A DNA stretch of 64,000 nucleotides from Actinomycetes bacterium (GCA_029779645.1 JAKPAC010000012.1:1-64000); one strand, 5' to 3'; shown: positions 48,292 through 59,708, numbered from the stretch's first letter. Notes: generated from the letters alone by a model not told the origin. A program made the numbers and translations.

Positions 48292-48328
48292 AGACGGCTC
48301 GGCCAGGCATTCGCCGGCCGAGCCGTCT
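48292..48328. terminator. Hairpin terminator between ndk and the VKOR-family gene
   Basis: A perfect 13-bp stem AGACGGCTCGGCC with its complement and an 11-nt loop, followed by CTTG. It lies between convergent genes. Confidence 0.75.
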
Positions 48329-48359
48329 CTTGCCCCGCCGCGCACGCCGGGTGGACCGG

Positions 48360-48962
48360 TCAGAAGATGTTGCCGATCACGTCGAGGCGCACCTGAGCGA
48401 GCACGCCGATCACGACGTAGCTGAGCACGGCCATCAGCGGCACCCAGCCCATCAGCCGCTCCGCGCCCCGTCGCGCGCGGCTCGAGACCGGCAGCGCGCC
48501 CGAGCGGAACAGGTGGACGACGACGGCGTAGAAGCTCGGGATCATCACCGACCATGTCACCATGCACCAGGGGCACAGGGTTGCGAGCACGAAGATGCTC
48601 TGCCCGATCAGCCACACGACGAACACGAAGCCGCCGAGCATCCCGAGCGCGAAGCACCACCAGAACCAGTTCGAGAACCTGGCGCCGGCGAGGATTGCGA
48701 AGCCCACGACGATCGGCGCGACCCACGCGGCCAGGCCGAGGAGCGGATTGGGGAAGCCGAAGACGCTGCCCTGGGGCGAGTCGAGATTCGCCGTGCACTG
48801 CACGAGCACGCTGAAGTCGCAGGACGCGGCGGCGCCGGGATTAGCGAGCACGTGCAGCTTCTCGAGCGTGAGCTGGAAGGCCGCCCACCAGCCGATCACT
48901 CCGGCGAGGATCAGCCAGATCGCGAGACCGACGGGGCGGGTGCGTGAGGTGGGGGCAGACAC
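48360..48962 (-). CDS. Vitamin K epoxide reductase (VKOR) family protein
   Basis: 200 aa with four to five membrane helices. It should oxidise DsbA-like partners in the envelope and pass electrons to menaquinone. The redox pair CPWC is at residues 130-133 and a loop pair C48/C56 (SCDFSVLVQC) lies outside the membrane, as in mycobacterial VKOR. No DsbA partner is adjacent. The GTG at 48962 is the only reasonable start, and GATAAT lies exactly 6 nt upstream, so the mRNA is probably leaderless. Confidence 0.92.
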   Translation of the reverse strand: MSAPTSRTRPVGLAIWLILAGVIGWWAAFQLTLEKLHVLANPGAAASCDFSVLVQCTANLDSPQGSVFGFPNPLLGLAAWVAPIVVGFAILAGARFSNWFWWCFALGMLGGFVFVVWLIGQSIFVLATLCPWCMVTWSVMIPSFYAVVVHLFRSGALPVSSRARRGAERLMGWVPLMAVLSYVVIGVLAQVRLDVIGNIF

Positions 48963-48968
48963 CCTCGA

Positions 48969-48977
48969 ATTATCGCA
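48969..48977 (-). promoter_or_regulatory. Extended -10 element of the VKOR-family gene
   Basis: TGCGATAAT on the minus strand, with GATAAT ending 6 nt before the GTG start. The same nine bases occur in the divergent rne promoter. Confidence 0.6.
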
Positions 48978-49070
48978 CCGAGAATCGCGCGGACGCTGAC
49001 CCCGCCGCAGCGCGGGGGGTGGCATTTCGCGCCGCGACGAGGCGCCGCTCCCGCGAGATGCGCCGAAATC

Positions 49071-49079
49071 TGCGATAAT
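49071..49079 (+). promoter_or_regulatory. Extended -10 element of rne
   Basis: TGCGATAAT, a TGn-extended -10 with five of six consensus bases. No -35 is evident, which fits an extended -10 promoter. Confidence 0.6.
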
Positions 49080-49085
49080 GAGACG

Positions 49086-49281
49086 GATGCTTCGTCCGGC
49101 CGCGCCGGATATGGCGTCGTAGATGACTTTGAGGCACTGCACGCCTCGCGATCGAATCCCCTCGCCACAGGAGCCACGGGAAGATCGCACACCGAATGAA
49201 GATTCGCGGCACGCCGGGTGCGGCCGCACGATATGTCGCCGGGTGACGCGCGGAGTTCACCCGCCAGGGAGTGCGCCAGTA
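49086..49281 (+). promoter_or_regulatory. Long structured 5' leader of rne
   Basis: About 195 nt of untranslated leader in a window where many genes have none. It contains a TCCGGC-CGC-GCCGGA hairpin at 49095-49109, a GAGGC/GCCTC stem near 49135-49155 and further GC palindromes, but no credible gene. RNase E autoregulates through its 5' leader in E. coli; the same role is possible here but inferred. The whole 48963-49281 gap holds this leader plus the two divergent promoters. Confidence 0.45.
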
Positions 49282-52071
49282 ATGGCTGATGAAAACAATG
49301 CAATCGAAGACAGCAACACCGCTCACGGCGACGCTCCGGACGCGCTAGCGCCCCAGGCGCGTGAGCACTCCGAGGAGCAGGGCGAGCGCGCCACGAACGA
49401 GCCGCAGCCCGAGGCGGCGGCCGCGACCGAGCCCCCGGCAGCGGTGAGCTCGGTCGACGAGGCTGCTGTCGAGAGTCCGCTCGTGCAGATCGAGCTCGCT
49501 GCTGCGGCTGAGCTCGGCGCCGGCGGCGACACGCCCGACGAGGTCGTCGACGGCGTCGCCACGGAGCAGCCTGCGCTCGGGGACGGCGACGCAGCCGCAG
49601 TACCCGTCGTCGACGACGCGCCGGCGCAGGACGCCCCCGCCGATGAGCCCGCCCTCGCCGCGGAAGCGGCCGAGGAGGTCGCGGAGCCCCTGGTGGTCGA
49701 CCCGGTGGCGCTGCGGCTGCTCGCGGCCCCTTTCGTCTCGGCCGTCTCGACCGACCTCATCTTCTACGCGCCCGAGATCATCCCGCTGCCCGCACGTCCG
49801 GGCCGCGACCGTGACTGGGACGGCGATCGCGGTCAGGGTGAGGAGAGCCAGAGCTCGGTCCGCCGCCGCTCGCGCCGCCGGTCCGGCGAGGAGCGCGACG
49901 ACACGGGCGACGACGCGAACACGGTCGTGCGCGTGCGCCAGCCGCGCGTGGCCGAGCTGATCACCGAGCCGCAGCGGATCAAGGGATCGACCCGACTCGA
50001 GGCCAAGAAGCAGCGGCGCCGCGATGGCCGGGATGCCGGTCGCCGCCGCGCGGTCGTGACCGAGGCCGAGTTCCTCGCGCGCCGCGAGGCCGTCGACCGC
50101 ACGATGATCGTCCGCTCGAAGGCGGGGCGCATCCAGATCGCCGTCACCGAGGACAGCGTGCTCGTCGAGCATTACGTCGCCCGCAACCAGGACGCGTCGC
50201 TCATCGGCAATGTCTACCTCGGCCGCGTGCAGAACGTGCTGCCCAGCATGGAGGCGGCCTTCGTCGACATCGGACGCGGCCGCAACGCCGTGCTCTACTC
50301 CGGCGAGGTCGACTGGGACGCGGCCGAGACCGGCAACCAGCCCCGCCGCATCGAGCTCGCGCTCAAGTCGGGCGATCGCGTGCTCGTGCAGGTCACGAAA
50401 GACCCGGTCGGGCACAAGGGCGCTCGCCTGACGAGCCAGATCTCGCTCCCGGGCCGCTACCTCGTGTACGTGCCGAACGGCTCCATGAACGGCATCTCGC
50501 GCAAGCTCCCTGACACCGAGCGCGCGCGCCTCAAGCGCATCCTCAAGGAGGTGCTCCCCGAGAGCTCGGGCGTGATCGTCCGCACGGCGGCCGAGGGGGC
50601 CACGGAGGAGCAGCTGACGCTCGATGTGAACCGCCTGACCGCCCAGTGGGCGCACATCTCCAAGCAGGTCGAGGCCGGCCAGGCGCCCGCGCTCCTGCAC
50701 AGCGAGCCTGACCTGCTGCTCAAGATCGTTCGTGACGTGTTCAACGAGGACTTCACGAAGATGCTGGTTCAGGGCGACGAGGCGCAGCAGACGATCGAGA
50801 CCTACCTCCGCGCCGTCGCACCCGACCTGCTCGACCGCGTCGAGCGCTACGAGGGCGCGGGCGACCCGTTCGACGAGCTTCGCGTGACCGAGCAGATCGA
50901 GAAGGCGCTCGACCGCAAGGTGTGGCTGCCCTCGGGAGGCTCGCTCGTGATCGACCGCACCGAGGCGATGACCGTCGTCGACGTCAACACCGGCAAGTTC
51001 GTCGGCTCGGGTGGCAACCTCGAGGAGACGGTCACCAAGAACAACCTCGAGGCCGCCGAGGAGATCGTCCGCCAGCTTCGTCTGCGCGACATCGGCGGCA
51101 TCATCGTGGTCGACTTCATCGACATGGTGCTCGAATCCAACCGCGACCTCGTGCTGCGGCGCATGATCGAGTGCCTGAGCCGCGACCGCACGAAGCATCA
51201 GGTCGCCGAGGTCACCTCGCTCGGGCTCGTGCAGATGACCCGCAAGAAGCTGGGCCTCGGCCTGCTCGAGACCTTCAGCGAGCCGTGCGAGGTGTGCGCC
51301 GGCCGCGGGGTCATCGTGCACCACGACCCCGTCGTGCGGCACCGCGGCAACGGCGGTGGCGGCGGCTCGAACCAGGGCGGTCGTCGCTCGCGCGGCGGCA
51401 ACAAGGATGGCGGCAACAGCGGCTCCGGCTCCGGCTCGGGCGGCGGCCAGGCGCAGGCGAACGGCAACGGCGGCACGCACAGCATCACCGAGAGCGCGAA
51501 GTCGGCGCTCGCGCAGATCGCCGCGAGCACGCTCGTGCCGGCCGAAGACACGGCGGCGAACGAGGGCGGGGCCGAGGCGGGAACGACCGGCGCCGCATCC
51601 GCGAGCACGCGGGGAGCCAAGCGCTCCGGCGGCGACGCCGGAGCCCAGCACGTGCCCACCTCCGTCGATGAGATCGTCCTCCCGGGCGGCCACGACGCGG
51701 GCAGCCCCGAAGCGCCGCGCAAGCGCAAGAAGCGTCGCTCGTCGTCGGGCTCCGGTGGCGACGCGCCGGCGGCGACCGCGTCAAGCGAGAGCGCCGACGC
51801 AGGTGCACCCGCATCCTCGTCCGCGACGGGCAACCCGCCGGCGACGCAGTCGCACCGCGGGGCGCAGGATCGCGGCCACGATCGTGGGCAGGACCGCGGC
51901 CAGACCCAGCCGGCGCGCAAGAGCGAGAAGGAGCAGCTGTTCGACTCGGTGCTGAACGCGCTCCCGGAGCCGAAGGCACCCGGGCAGGGGCGCGGCCGCC
52001 GTCGGGTGACCACCGCGGCGCTGACCGGCACCCCGGTCGTGCACGAGCAGCAGCCGCGCGCCGAGGGCTAG
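49282..52071 (+). CDS. rne: Ribonuclease E/G family endoribonuclease
   Basis: 929 aa. The catalytic core lies at about 270-690: an S1-like domain (NVYLGRVQNVLPSMEAAFVDIGRGRNAVLYSGEV), the active-site Asp in TVVDVNTGKFVGSG and in IIVVDFIDMV, and the Zn-link pair CEVCAGRG that holds the dimer of dimers. The core is flanked by a disordered acidic Ala/Glu N-terminus of about 170 residues plus an Arg-rich stretch, and by a Gly/Ser/Ala-rich C-terminal tail of about 240, an arrangement known for actinobacterial RNase E. These tails probably recruit RNA and degradosome partners. AGGGAG upstream supports the ATG at 49282. Confidence 0.95.
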   Translation: MADENNAIEDSNTAHGDAPDALAPQAREHSEEQGERATNEPQPEAAAATEPPAAVSSVDEAAVESPLVQIELAAAAELGAGGDTPDEVVDGVATEQPALGDGDAAAVPVVDDAPAQDAPADEPALAAEAAEEVAEPLVVDPVALRLLAAPFVSAVSTDLIFYAPEIIPLPARPGRDRDWDGDRGQGEESQSSVRRRSRRRSGEERDDTGDDANTVVRVRQPRVAELITEPQRIKGSTRLEAKKQRRRDGRDAGRRRAVVTEAEFLARREAVDRTMIVRSKAGRIQIAVTEDSVLVEHYVARNQDASLIGNVYLGRVQNVLPSMEAAFVDIGRGRNAVLYSGEVDWDAAETGNQPRRIELALKSGDRVLVQVTKDPVGHKGARLTSQISLPGRYLVYVPNGSMNGISRKLPDTERARLKRILKEVLPESSGVIVRTAAEGATEEQLTLDVNRLTAQWAHISKQVEAGQAPALLHSEPDLLLKIVRDVFNEDFTKMLVQGDEAQQTIETYLRAVAPDLLDRVERYEGAGDPFDELRVTEQIEKALDRKVWLPSGGSLVIDRTEAMTVVDVNTGKFVGSGGNLEETVTKNNLEAAEEIVRQLRLRDIGGIIVVDFIDMVLESNRDLVLRRMIECLSRDRTKHQVAEVTSLGLVQMTRKKLGLGLLETFSEPCEVCAGRGVIVHHDPVVRHRGNGGGGGSNQGGRRSRGGNKDGGNSGSGSGSGGGQAQANGNGGTHSITESAKSALAQIAASTLVPAEDTAANEGGAEAGTTGAASASTRGAKRSGGDAGAQHVPTSVDEIVLPGGHDAGSPEAPRKRKKRRSSSGSGGDAPAATASSESADAGAPASSSATGNPPATQSHRGAQDRGHDRGQDRGQTQPARKSEKEQLFDSVLNALPEPKAPGQGRGRRRVTTAALTGTPVVHEQQPRAEG

Positions 52072-52129
52072 TGTCGGCGCGCACCTGAGACACACGCGAT
52101 GGGCGGGGGAGGCGCAGCGCCGACCCCGC

Positions 52130-52405
52130 TCATGTGATGGTGCGCCGGTCGCGTCCCCTGACCCGGAGGCCGCTCTCACGGAGCGCGACGACCAGTTCTC
52201 GCGCGGTCACGTGGCGGGCGCCCGCCGTGATGAGCCGGTCGACGATCTCTTCGGGCACGTCGTAGTGATCGAGATCGAAGCTGCGGGGCGGGAGCGACTG
52301 CTCGGCGGCGAACGCATGGAGCTCGGCCAGGCTGGCATCGCTCACCAGATGCGCCCAGAGGCGGCCATGGGCCGGCCAGCGGGGGGTGTCGATCAGAATG
52401 GCCAT
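52130..52405 (-). CDS. DUF4031 domain protein
   Basis: 91 aa. MAILIDTPRWPAHGRLWAHLVSDASLAELHAFA and FDLDHYDVPEEIVDRLITAGA match the small DUF4031 family of unknown function. It is soluble, with no signal peptide. TATGAT lies 5 nt before the ATG, so the mRNA is probably leaderless. It converges on rne and is divergent from rplU. Confidence 0.85.
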   Translation of the reverse strand: MAILIDTPRWPAHGRLWAHLVSDASLAELHAFAAEQSLPPRSFDLDHYDVPEEIVDRLITAGARHVTARELVVALRESGLRVRGRDRRTIT

Positions 52406-52410
52406 GGTCC

Positions 52411-52416
52411 ATCATA
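52411..52416 (-). promoter_or_regulatory. -10 element of the DUF4031 gene, leaderless spacing
   Basis: TATGAT on the minus strand ends 5 nt before the ATG at 52405. Confidence 0.5.
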
Positions 52417-52458
52417 GAAACACCCCGACGCTCCGGCTCCGACACACCCCGTCAGCTT

Positions 52459-52487
52459 TTGCACGATTCGTCGGTATCCGGTAACCT
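52459..52487 (+). promoter_or_regulatory. Sigma-70-type promoter of rplU
   Basis: -35 TTGCAC (52459-52464), a 17-nt spacer and -10 TAACCT (52482-52487), the best full-length promoter in the window. Predicted start near 52494. Confidence 0.65.
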
Positions 52488-52493
52488 TGACCC

Positions 52494-52644
52494 TTGGTGC
52501 GTGTTGTTTCGTCCCATCGCTCAGATGGGACGCAGCGAGAGTCGAGTTCGGGGCCCCAGGGTCGCCATCCAGCACCGAGATCTTCCGTGAAGACGGATCA
52601 ATAGTAACCCGGAGCATTTTGCTCCCCGATGAAACAGGTATGAC
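52494..52644 (+). promoter_or_regulatory. Candidate ribosomal-protein leader RNA of rplU-rpmA
   Basis: About 150 nt of untranslated leader with three clear hairpins: GTCCCATC-gctca-GATGGGAC at 52511-52531, TCTTC-cgt-GAAGA at 52581-52593 and GGAGC-attttGCTCC at 52611-52625 shortly before the GTG. The last could mask the ribosome site. Feedback by L21 or L27 is an inference from other ribosomal protein operons. Confidence 0.45.
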
Positions 52645-52953
52645 GTGGTCTACGCAGTTGTGCGCGCCGGTGGCCGGCAGGAAAAGGTCGAGGTCGGCAC
52701 CATCGTGACCCTCGACCGTCAGAAGGCGAAGCAGGGCGAGTCGATCGAACTCACCGCGCTGCTCCTGGTCGACGGCGACGCCGTGACGACCGACGCCGAG
52801 AAGCTCGCGAAGGTCACCGTCACCGCCGAGGTGCTCGGCGAGCTGCGCGGTCCCAAGATCGTCATCCAGAAGTTCAAGAACAAGACCGGCTACAAGAAGC
52901 GCCAGGGCCACCGTCAGGACCTGACTCGCGTCAAGGTCACCGGCATCAAGTAG
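52645..52953 (+). CDS. rplU: 50S ribosomal protein L21
   Basis: 102 aa, full length for L21. [24 protein letters not shown] opens the family and [26 protein letters not shown] closes it, with the conserved RNA-binding basic segment. It uses a GTG start with no strong Shine-Dalgarno, but the N-terminus matches the family exactly. rpmA follows after 34 nt. Confidence 0.98.
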   Translation: MVYAVVRAGGRQEKVEVGTIVTLDRQKAKQGESIELTALLLVDGDAVTTDAEKLAKVTVTAEVLGELRGPKIVIQKFKNKTGYKKRQGHRQDLTRVKVTGIK

Positions 52954-52987
52954 TCCGCGACCGAGAGACTGAGAAGGACACAGGCAC

Positions 52988-53248
52988 ATGGCATCTAAAA
53001 AGGGCGCAAGCTCCACTCGTAACGGTCGCGATTCCAACGCACAGCGCCTTGGCGTCAAGCGTTTCGGCGGCCAGTCGGTTCTCGCAGGCGAGATCCTCGT
53101 CCGTCAGCGCGGCACCAAGTTCCACCCCGGCGCGGGCGTCGGTCGCGGTGGCGACGACACCCTGTTCGCGCTCGAGGCGGGCGCAGTGCAGTTCGCCACC
53201 AAGGGCGGCCGCAAGGTCGTCAACGTGGTGGCTGTCGCCGCCGAGTAG
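52988..53248 (+). CDS. rpmA: 50S ribosomal protein L27
   Basis: 86 aa. [28 protein letters not shown] is the classical L27 N-terminus without the Firmicutes-type cleaved extension, so its flexible end can reach the peptidyl transferase centre directly. AGAAGGA lies before the ATG. A terminator separates it from obgE. Confidence 0.98.
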   Translation: MASKKGASSTRNGRDSNAQRLGVKRFGGQSVLAGEILVRQRGTKFHPGAGVGRGGDDTLFALEAGAVQFATKGGRKVVNVVAVAAE

Positions 53249-53262
53249 GCACAAGTTTTCGT

Positions 53263-55680
<2,418 letters not shown>

Positions 55681-55684
<4 letters not shown>

Positions 55685-56949
55685 CTGAGCTTGCTGCCCC
55701 CGTCGTGTCAGTGCAGGAGCGTCTCGCCCTCGCGAAGACCGCCTCGCGCGCGATCGGCGCACTCAGCGGCGCGCAGAAGACGTCGGTGCTGAATGCGATC
55801 GCCGACGCGCTGCTCGACGCCTCGGCGCGAATCGTCGCCGCGAACGCCGAGGATCTTCAGCGCGGGGCATCCAACGGCCTGGCGACCGGACTGCTCGACC
55901 GCCTGCGCCTCGACGAAGCCCGCGTGCGGGGGCTCGCGAGCGCCGTGCGCGAGGTCGCCGTGCTGCCGGACCCGGTGGGGGAGGTCGTCCGCGGCCACCG
56001 CTCGCCGACCGGCGTGCAGATCGAGCAGGTTCGCGTGCCGTTCGGAGTCATCGGCGCGATCTACGAGGCGCGGCCCAACGTCACGGTCGACATCGCGGCG
56101 ATCGCGCTGCGCAGCGGCAACGCGGTCGTGCTCCGCGGCGGCACCGATGCCGAGGCCAGCAACAGGGTGCTGGTGGGGGTCATGCGCGACACGCTTGACG
56201 CGCACGGCGTCGACCCCGAGGCGATTCAGACGATCGACGAGTTCGGTCGCGACGGCGCGCGCGAGCTGATGCGCGCCCGGGGGCTCGTCGATGTGCTGGT
56301 GCCCCGCGGCAGCGCGGCGCTGATCCGCACCGTCCTCACCGAGTCGACCGTGCCCGTGATCGAGACGGGCTCGGGCGTCGTGCACATCTTCCTCGACGAG
56401 TCGGCTCGCCTCGACTGGGCGCGCGACATCGTCGTGAACGCGAAGGTGCAGCGCCCGAGCGTGTGCAACGCCGTCGAGACGCTCCTGGTGCATCGCGCGG
56501 CCGCCGCGCGGCTGCTGCCGGAGGTGGTGTCGAGCCTGCAGGCGCAGGGCGTCACCGTCCACGGCGACGAGGAGGTCGCAGCGCTGTGCCGCGACGTCGT
56601 CCCCGTGACCCAAGAAGACTTCGAGACCGAGTACCTCGATCTCGAGATTGCAGTGCGCGTGGTCGACGATCTCGACGCGGCGCTCGAGCACATCCGCACG
56701 TACTCGACCGGGCACACCGAGTCGATCATCACGTCGGATGCGGCCTCGGCCGATCGTTTCCTCGCCGAGGTCGACTCGGCGGTCGTGATGGCGAACGCAT
56801 CCACGCGCTTCACCGACGGAGCCGAGTTCGGCTTCGGTGCCGAGGTCGGCATCTCGACACAGAAGCTGCACGCGCGCGGTCCGATGGGGCTGCGCGAGCT
56901 CACGAGCACCAAGTGGCTCGCTCGTGGCGCCGGACAAGTCCGGCTTTAG
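55681..56949 (+). CDS. proA: Gamma-glutamyl phosphate reductase
   Basis: 422 aa, full length. It reduces the ProB product to glutamate semialdehyde with NADPH. The catalytic Cys is in QRPSVCNAVETLLVH near residue 262, and PFGVIGAIYEARPNVTVDIAAIALRSGNAVVLRGG and FGFGAEVGISTQKLHARGPMGLRELT are ProA signatures. The ATG overlaps the proB stop by 4 nt (ATGA). Confidence 0.97.
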
Positions 56950-56953
56950 TGCC

Positions 56954-56959
56954 TAGACT
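56954..56959 (+). promoter_or_regulatory. Candidate -10 element for the 73-aa gene / nadD unit
   Basis: TAGACT directly after the proA stop, giving a leader of about 40 nt that carries GGAGA before the ATG at 57005. Confidence 0.4.
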
Positions 56960-57004
56960 GTATGCAGGCCACGAGGCCTCGCTGCACCCATGAACGGAGA
57001 TCGC

Positions 57005-57226
57005 ATGTCGTTTGCGACGATTTTGCTTGCCCAGGCTGAAGAGCACCACGGAAACGTGTACGTGGAGACCCTCCCGTACCTGCTGCTGGCCGTTGCGCTG
57101 TTCCTCGTGTTGGGCTTCCTCACGTTCAGCTACCGCGATGTCGCCAACCGTCACGCTGCCAAGGCCGAGGCCTACGCGCGCACGCACGGCGCCGCCATCG
57201 CGCAGGGCCAGGGGCACGGCCACTAG
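57005..57226 (+). CDS. Small single-pass membrane protein with His-rich tail, 73 aa
   Basis: No named family. One hydrophobic helix lies at about residues 24-43 (LPYLLLAVALFLVLGFLTFSY), and the C-terminus is cytoplasmic or external and ends in GQGHGH, which could bind metal. GGAGA lies 6 nt before ATG 57005; an in-frame ATG 15 nt earlier is less well placed. It lies 9 nt before nadD in an apparent operon. Confidence 0.75.
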   Translation: MSFATILLAQAEEHHGNVYVETLPYLLLAVALFLVLGFLTFSYRDVANRHAAKAEAYARTHGAAIAQGQGHGH

Positions 57227-57235
57227 GCACTTTGC

Positions 57236-57835
57236 ATGTCGGGTGCACCGCGGAGGCCGCGAATTGGAGTGATGGGCGGCACGTTCGACCCCATCCACCA
57301 TGGCCACCTGGTCGCAGCCAGCGAAGTCGCCGACTCCTTCGGCCTCGATGAAGTCGTGTTCGTGCCCACGGGCGAGCCCTGGCACAAAGACGGGGTCAGC
57401 CCCAGCGAGCATCGATACCTGATGACGGTCGTCGCGACGGCATCCAACCCGTCGTTCACCGTCAGCAGGGTCGACATCGATCGCGCCGGCACGACCTACA
57501 CGATCGACACGCTTCGTGACCTGCGCGCCGAGCGCCCCGACGCCGACCTGTTCTTCATCACGGGCGCCGACGCCATCACGCAGATCCTGGCGTGGAAGGA
57601 CCACGAGGATCTCTGGGATCTCGCGCACTTCGTCGCAGTGAGCCGCCCCGGGCACGTGCTCAGCATCGACGGGCTCCCGAGCGATCGGGTCAGCCAGCTT
57701 GAGGTGCCGGCACTGGCCATCTCGTCAACCGACTGCCGTGAGCGTGTGCGCGAAGATCGTCCGGTCTGGTACCTCGTGCCGGACGGCGTCGTGCAATACA
57801 TCAACAAGTACGACCTGTATCGGAGCGCTGCATGA
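57236..57835 (+). CDS. nadD: Nicotinate-nucleotide adenylyltransferase
   Basis: 199 aa. It makes deamido-NAD+ from nicotinate mononucleotide, the step before NadE (encoded at 1.6 kb). The nucleotidyltransferase motif [18 protein letters not shown] is at residues 14-31 and the closing [10 protein letters not shown] near 161, both NadD hallmarks. The stop overlaps the next gene by ATGA. Confidence 0.96.
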   Translation: MSGAPRRPRIGVMGGTFDPIHHGHLVAASEVADSFGLDEVVFVPTGEPWHKDGVSPSEHRYLMTVVATASNPSFTVSRVDIDRAGTTYTIDTLRDLRAERPDADLFFITGADAITQILAWKDHEDLWDLAHFVAVSRPGHVLSIDGLPSDRVSQLEVPALAISSTDCRERVREDRPVWYLVPDGVVQYINKYDLYRSAA

Positions 57836-59331
57836 GTACACCGGAACAGCCGCTGACCCGCAAGCAGATGCGCGAGCTCCTGCGCACCGGCGCGATTCCG
57901 ATCATCCGCCCCGACGAAGCGGCGAAGCGCGAACAGGCGGATGCCTCGGCCGACCGCGTCGCAGACGCAGCGCCGCGCATCGACGACGAGCCGATCGATC
58001 CCGACGCCACCCCGCGCACCCGCCGCCAGGCGCGTCAGCAGGAGCGCCTGCGCACGCTCTCCGTCCCGATCATCTCGCCGGAGCTCGCCGAAGCCGCGCT
58101 GGCGGCCGACGCCGTCGAGGCGGACGTCGCCGACGTCGAGGCCCCGTCGTCTGACGTGGAGGCCGCTGAGGCCGCGCTCCCCGAAGCCGCCGAGGTCGAG
58201 GTCGAGGACGCGGTCGAAGCTGCGACCGGCGACGAAGCGGCGGTCGAGCCTGAGCGCGACCAGCCGGAGTCGGAAGCCGGCGACGCCGCTGACGCCGAGC
58301 CCTCTCACGTCGAGGCCTCTGATGCTCTCGAGATCGCCGAGGCGGACGTCGCCGAGCTCGACGCCGCCGCCGAGGCCGAGATCGCGGACGCCGCAGAGGG
58401 CGCAGACGAGGACGCAGACGCCGACGGCCCCGCGGAGACCAGCGCCGACGAGGCCTTCGTTGACGACGCCGACGCTGATGCTGCCGTCGAGCAGGCACTC
58501 GATGCGGACGCGACCGAGGCTGAGCTCACGACCGCAGAGGCCGACGATGTCGCCGAGGCTGATGCCACGCCCGCTCAGCTCGCGGATGCCTCCGAAGCGG
58601 AGGGCGCGGAGACGCCGGCCGACGATGCCGCTGAGGCATCCGCCGCACCCGCGGATGACGCGACCCTCGATGCAGCGGCCGCGGAAGGTGATGCTGGTGC
58701 CGCCGGGGACGCGGAAGCTCACGGCGCCTCCGATGCGGCCGCGTCGCAGACCCCTGAGGCGCACTCGCCCGCCGTCGGCGAGTCGGAGGCCGAAGCGGCC
58801 GACGCGGCCGACGCGCCCACCGGTTCGGCGCTGCATGCCGGGTTCGGGGGACACCTGCTCGTCGATGATCCCGAGATCGCCGCGCCCATGCCGGCGTCGT
58901 TCGATCAGCTCATCGCCCGGGGCTCGACCGCGACCGGCAGCGCGACCGCGACGAACGCGCTGATCCTCTCGCAGACCCCCGTCTCCGCACCGCTCTCCGG
59001 CGCGGTCACCGCCACCGGCGAGATCCTCATCACGGGCACGCTCGCGCTCCCGGAGGGCCTTGGATCGACCGGCAGCGACCCGCGTCTGAGCGACGGGAAG
59101 GAGATCGACGCGCTCCTCGTGGACGGCGGCGAGCTGCCGGCCTCCTCCTCGCCGAAGCCGGTCGCGGCGAGCGCTGCGATCAGCACGATCAAGAGCGCGA
59201 GCGAGATCATCAAGCCACCGGTTCCCGAGAAGGGGAGCCGCCTCATGTTTGCGCTCGCGATCACGGCGGGGGCGCTTGCGCTCGCCCTGGTCGGCGTGCT
59301 CATTCTCGGATTTGTCACGGGAGCACTGTAA
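57832..59331 (+). CDS. Acidic, Ala/Glu/Asp-rich disordered protein with C-terminal membrane anchor, 499 aa
   Basis: No family recognised. Residues 1-35 form a conserved-looking basic start ([20 protein letters not shown]), repeated in part near 73-86 ([16 protein letters not shown]). About residues 85-335 are almost entirely Ala, Glu, Asp, Thr and Ser and must be unstructured. A more ordered segment ([30 protein letters not shown]) and a [19 protein letters not shown] block precede one membrane helix at about 473-497. ATGA overlap with nadD and a 1-nt overlap with rsfS make it part of this conserved operon. Confidence 0.8.
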   Translation: MSTPEQPLTRKQMRELLRTGAIPIIRPDEAAKREQADASADRVADAAPRIDDEPIDPDATPRTRRQARQQERLRTLSVPIISPELAEAALAADAVEADVADVEAPSSDVEAAEAALPEAAEVEVEDAVEAATGDEAAVEPERDQPESEAGDAADAEPSHVEASDALEIAEADVAELDAAAEAEIADAAEGADEDADADGPAETSADEAFVDDADADAAVEQALDADATEAELTTAEADDVAEADATPAQLADASEAEGAETPADDAAEASAAPADDATLDAAAAEGDAGAAGDAEAHGASDAAASQTPEAHSPAVGESEAEAADAADAPTGSALHAGFGGHLLVDDPEIAAPMPASFDQLIARGSTATGSATATNALILSQTPVSAPLSGAVTATGEILITGTLALPEGLGSTGSDPRLSDGKEIDALLVDGGELPASSSPKPVAASAAISTIKSASEIIKPPVPEKGSRLMFALAITAGALALALVGVLILGFVTGAL

Positions 59332-59708
59332 TGACCGTCAACGAAAACTCCAGGGCGATGCTTGCCGTCGCGGCCGACGCGGCTGACGCCAAGGGCGCCG
59401 AAGACCTCGTCGCGCTCGACGTCTCGGGCCCGCTGCCGCTGGTGGATGTCTTCCTCATCGCGACGGGACGCAACGAGCGCAACGTCGGCGCGATCGCGGA
59501 CGCGATCGAGGACGCCCTCCTTGAGGCGGGACACAAGCGGGTGCGTCGCGAGGGTCGTCGCGAGGGGCGCTGGGTCCTCCTCGATTTCGGAGATCTCGTC
59601 GCACACGTCTTCCACGAGGACGAGCGCGAGTACTACGCGCTGGAGCGCCTGTGGAAGGACTGCCCGATCGTTCCGATCACACTGAGCAACCCGGCGCCCG
59701 TCGAGTAG
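59331..59708 (+). CDS. rsfS: Ribosomal silencing factor RsfS
   Basis: 125 aa. It binds uL14 on the 50S subunit and blocks subunit joining in starvation. AADAADAKGAEDLVALDVSGPLPLVDVFLIATGRNERNVGAIADAIED and HRVR-like GHKRVRREGRREGRWVLLDFGDLVAHVFHEDEREYYALERLWKDCP are RsfS signatures. The ATG shares one base with the upstream TAA. Confidence 0.96.
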   Translation: MTVNENSRAMLAVAADAADAKGAEDLVALDVSGPLPLVDVFLIATGRNERNVGAIADAIEDALLEAGHKRVRREGRREGRWVLLDFGDLVAHVFHEDEREYYALERLWKDCPIVPITLSNPAPVE

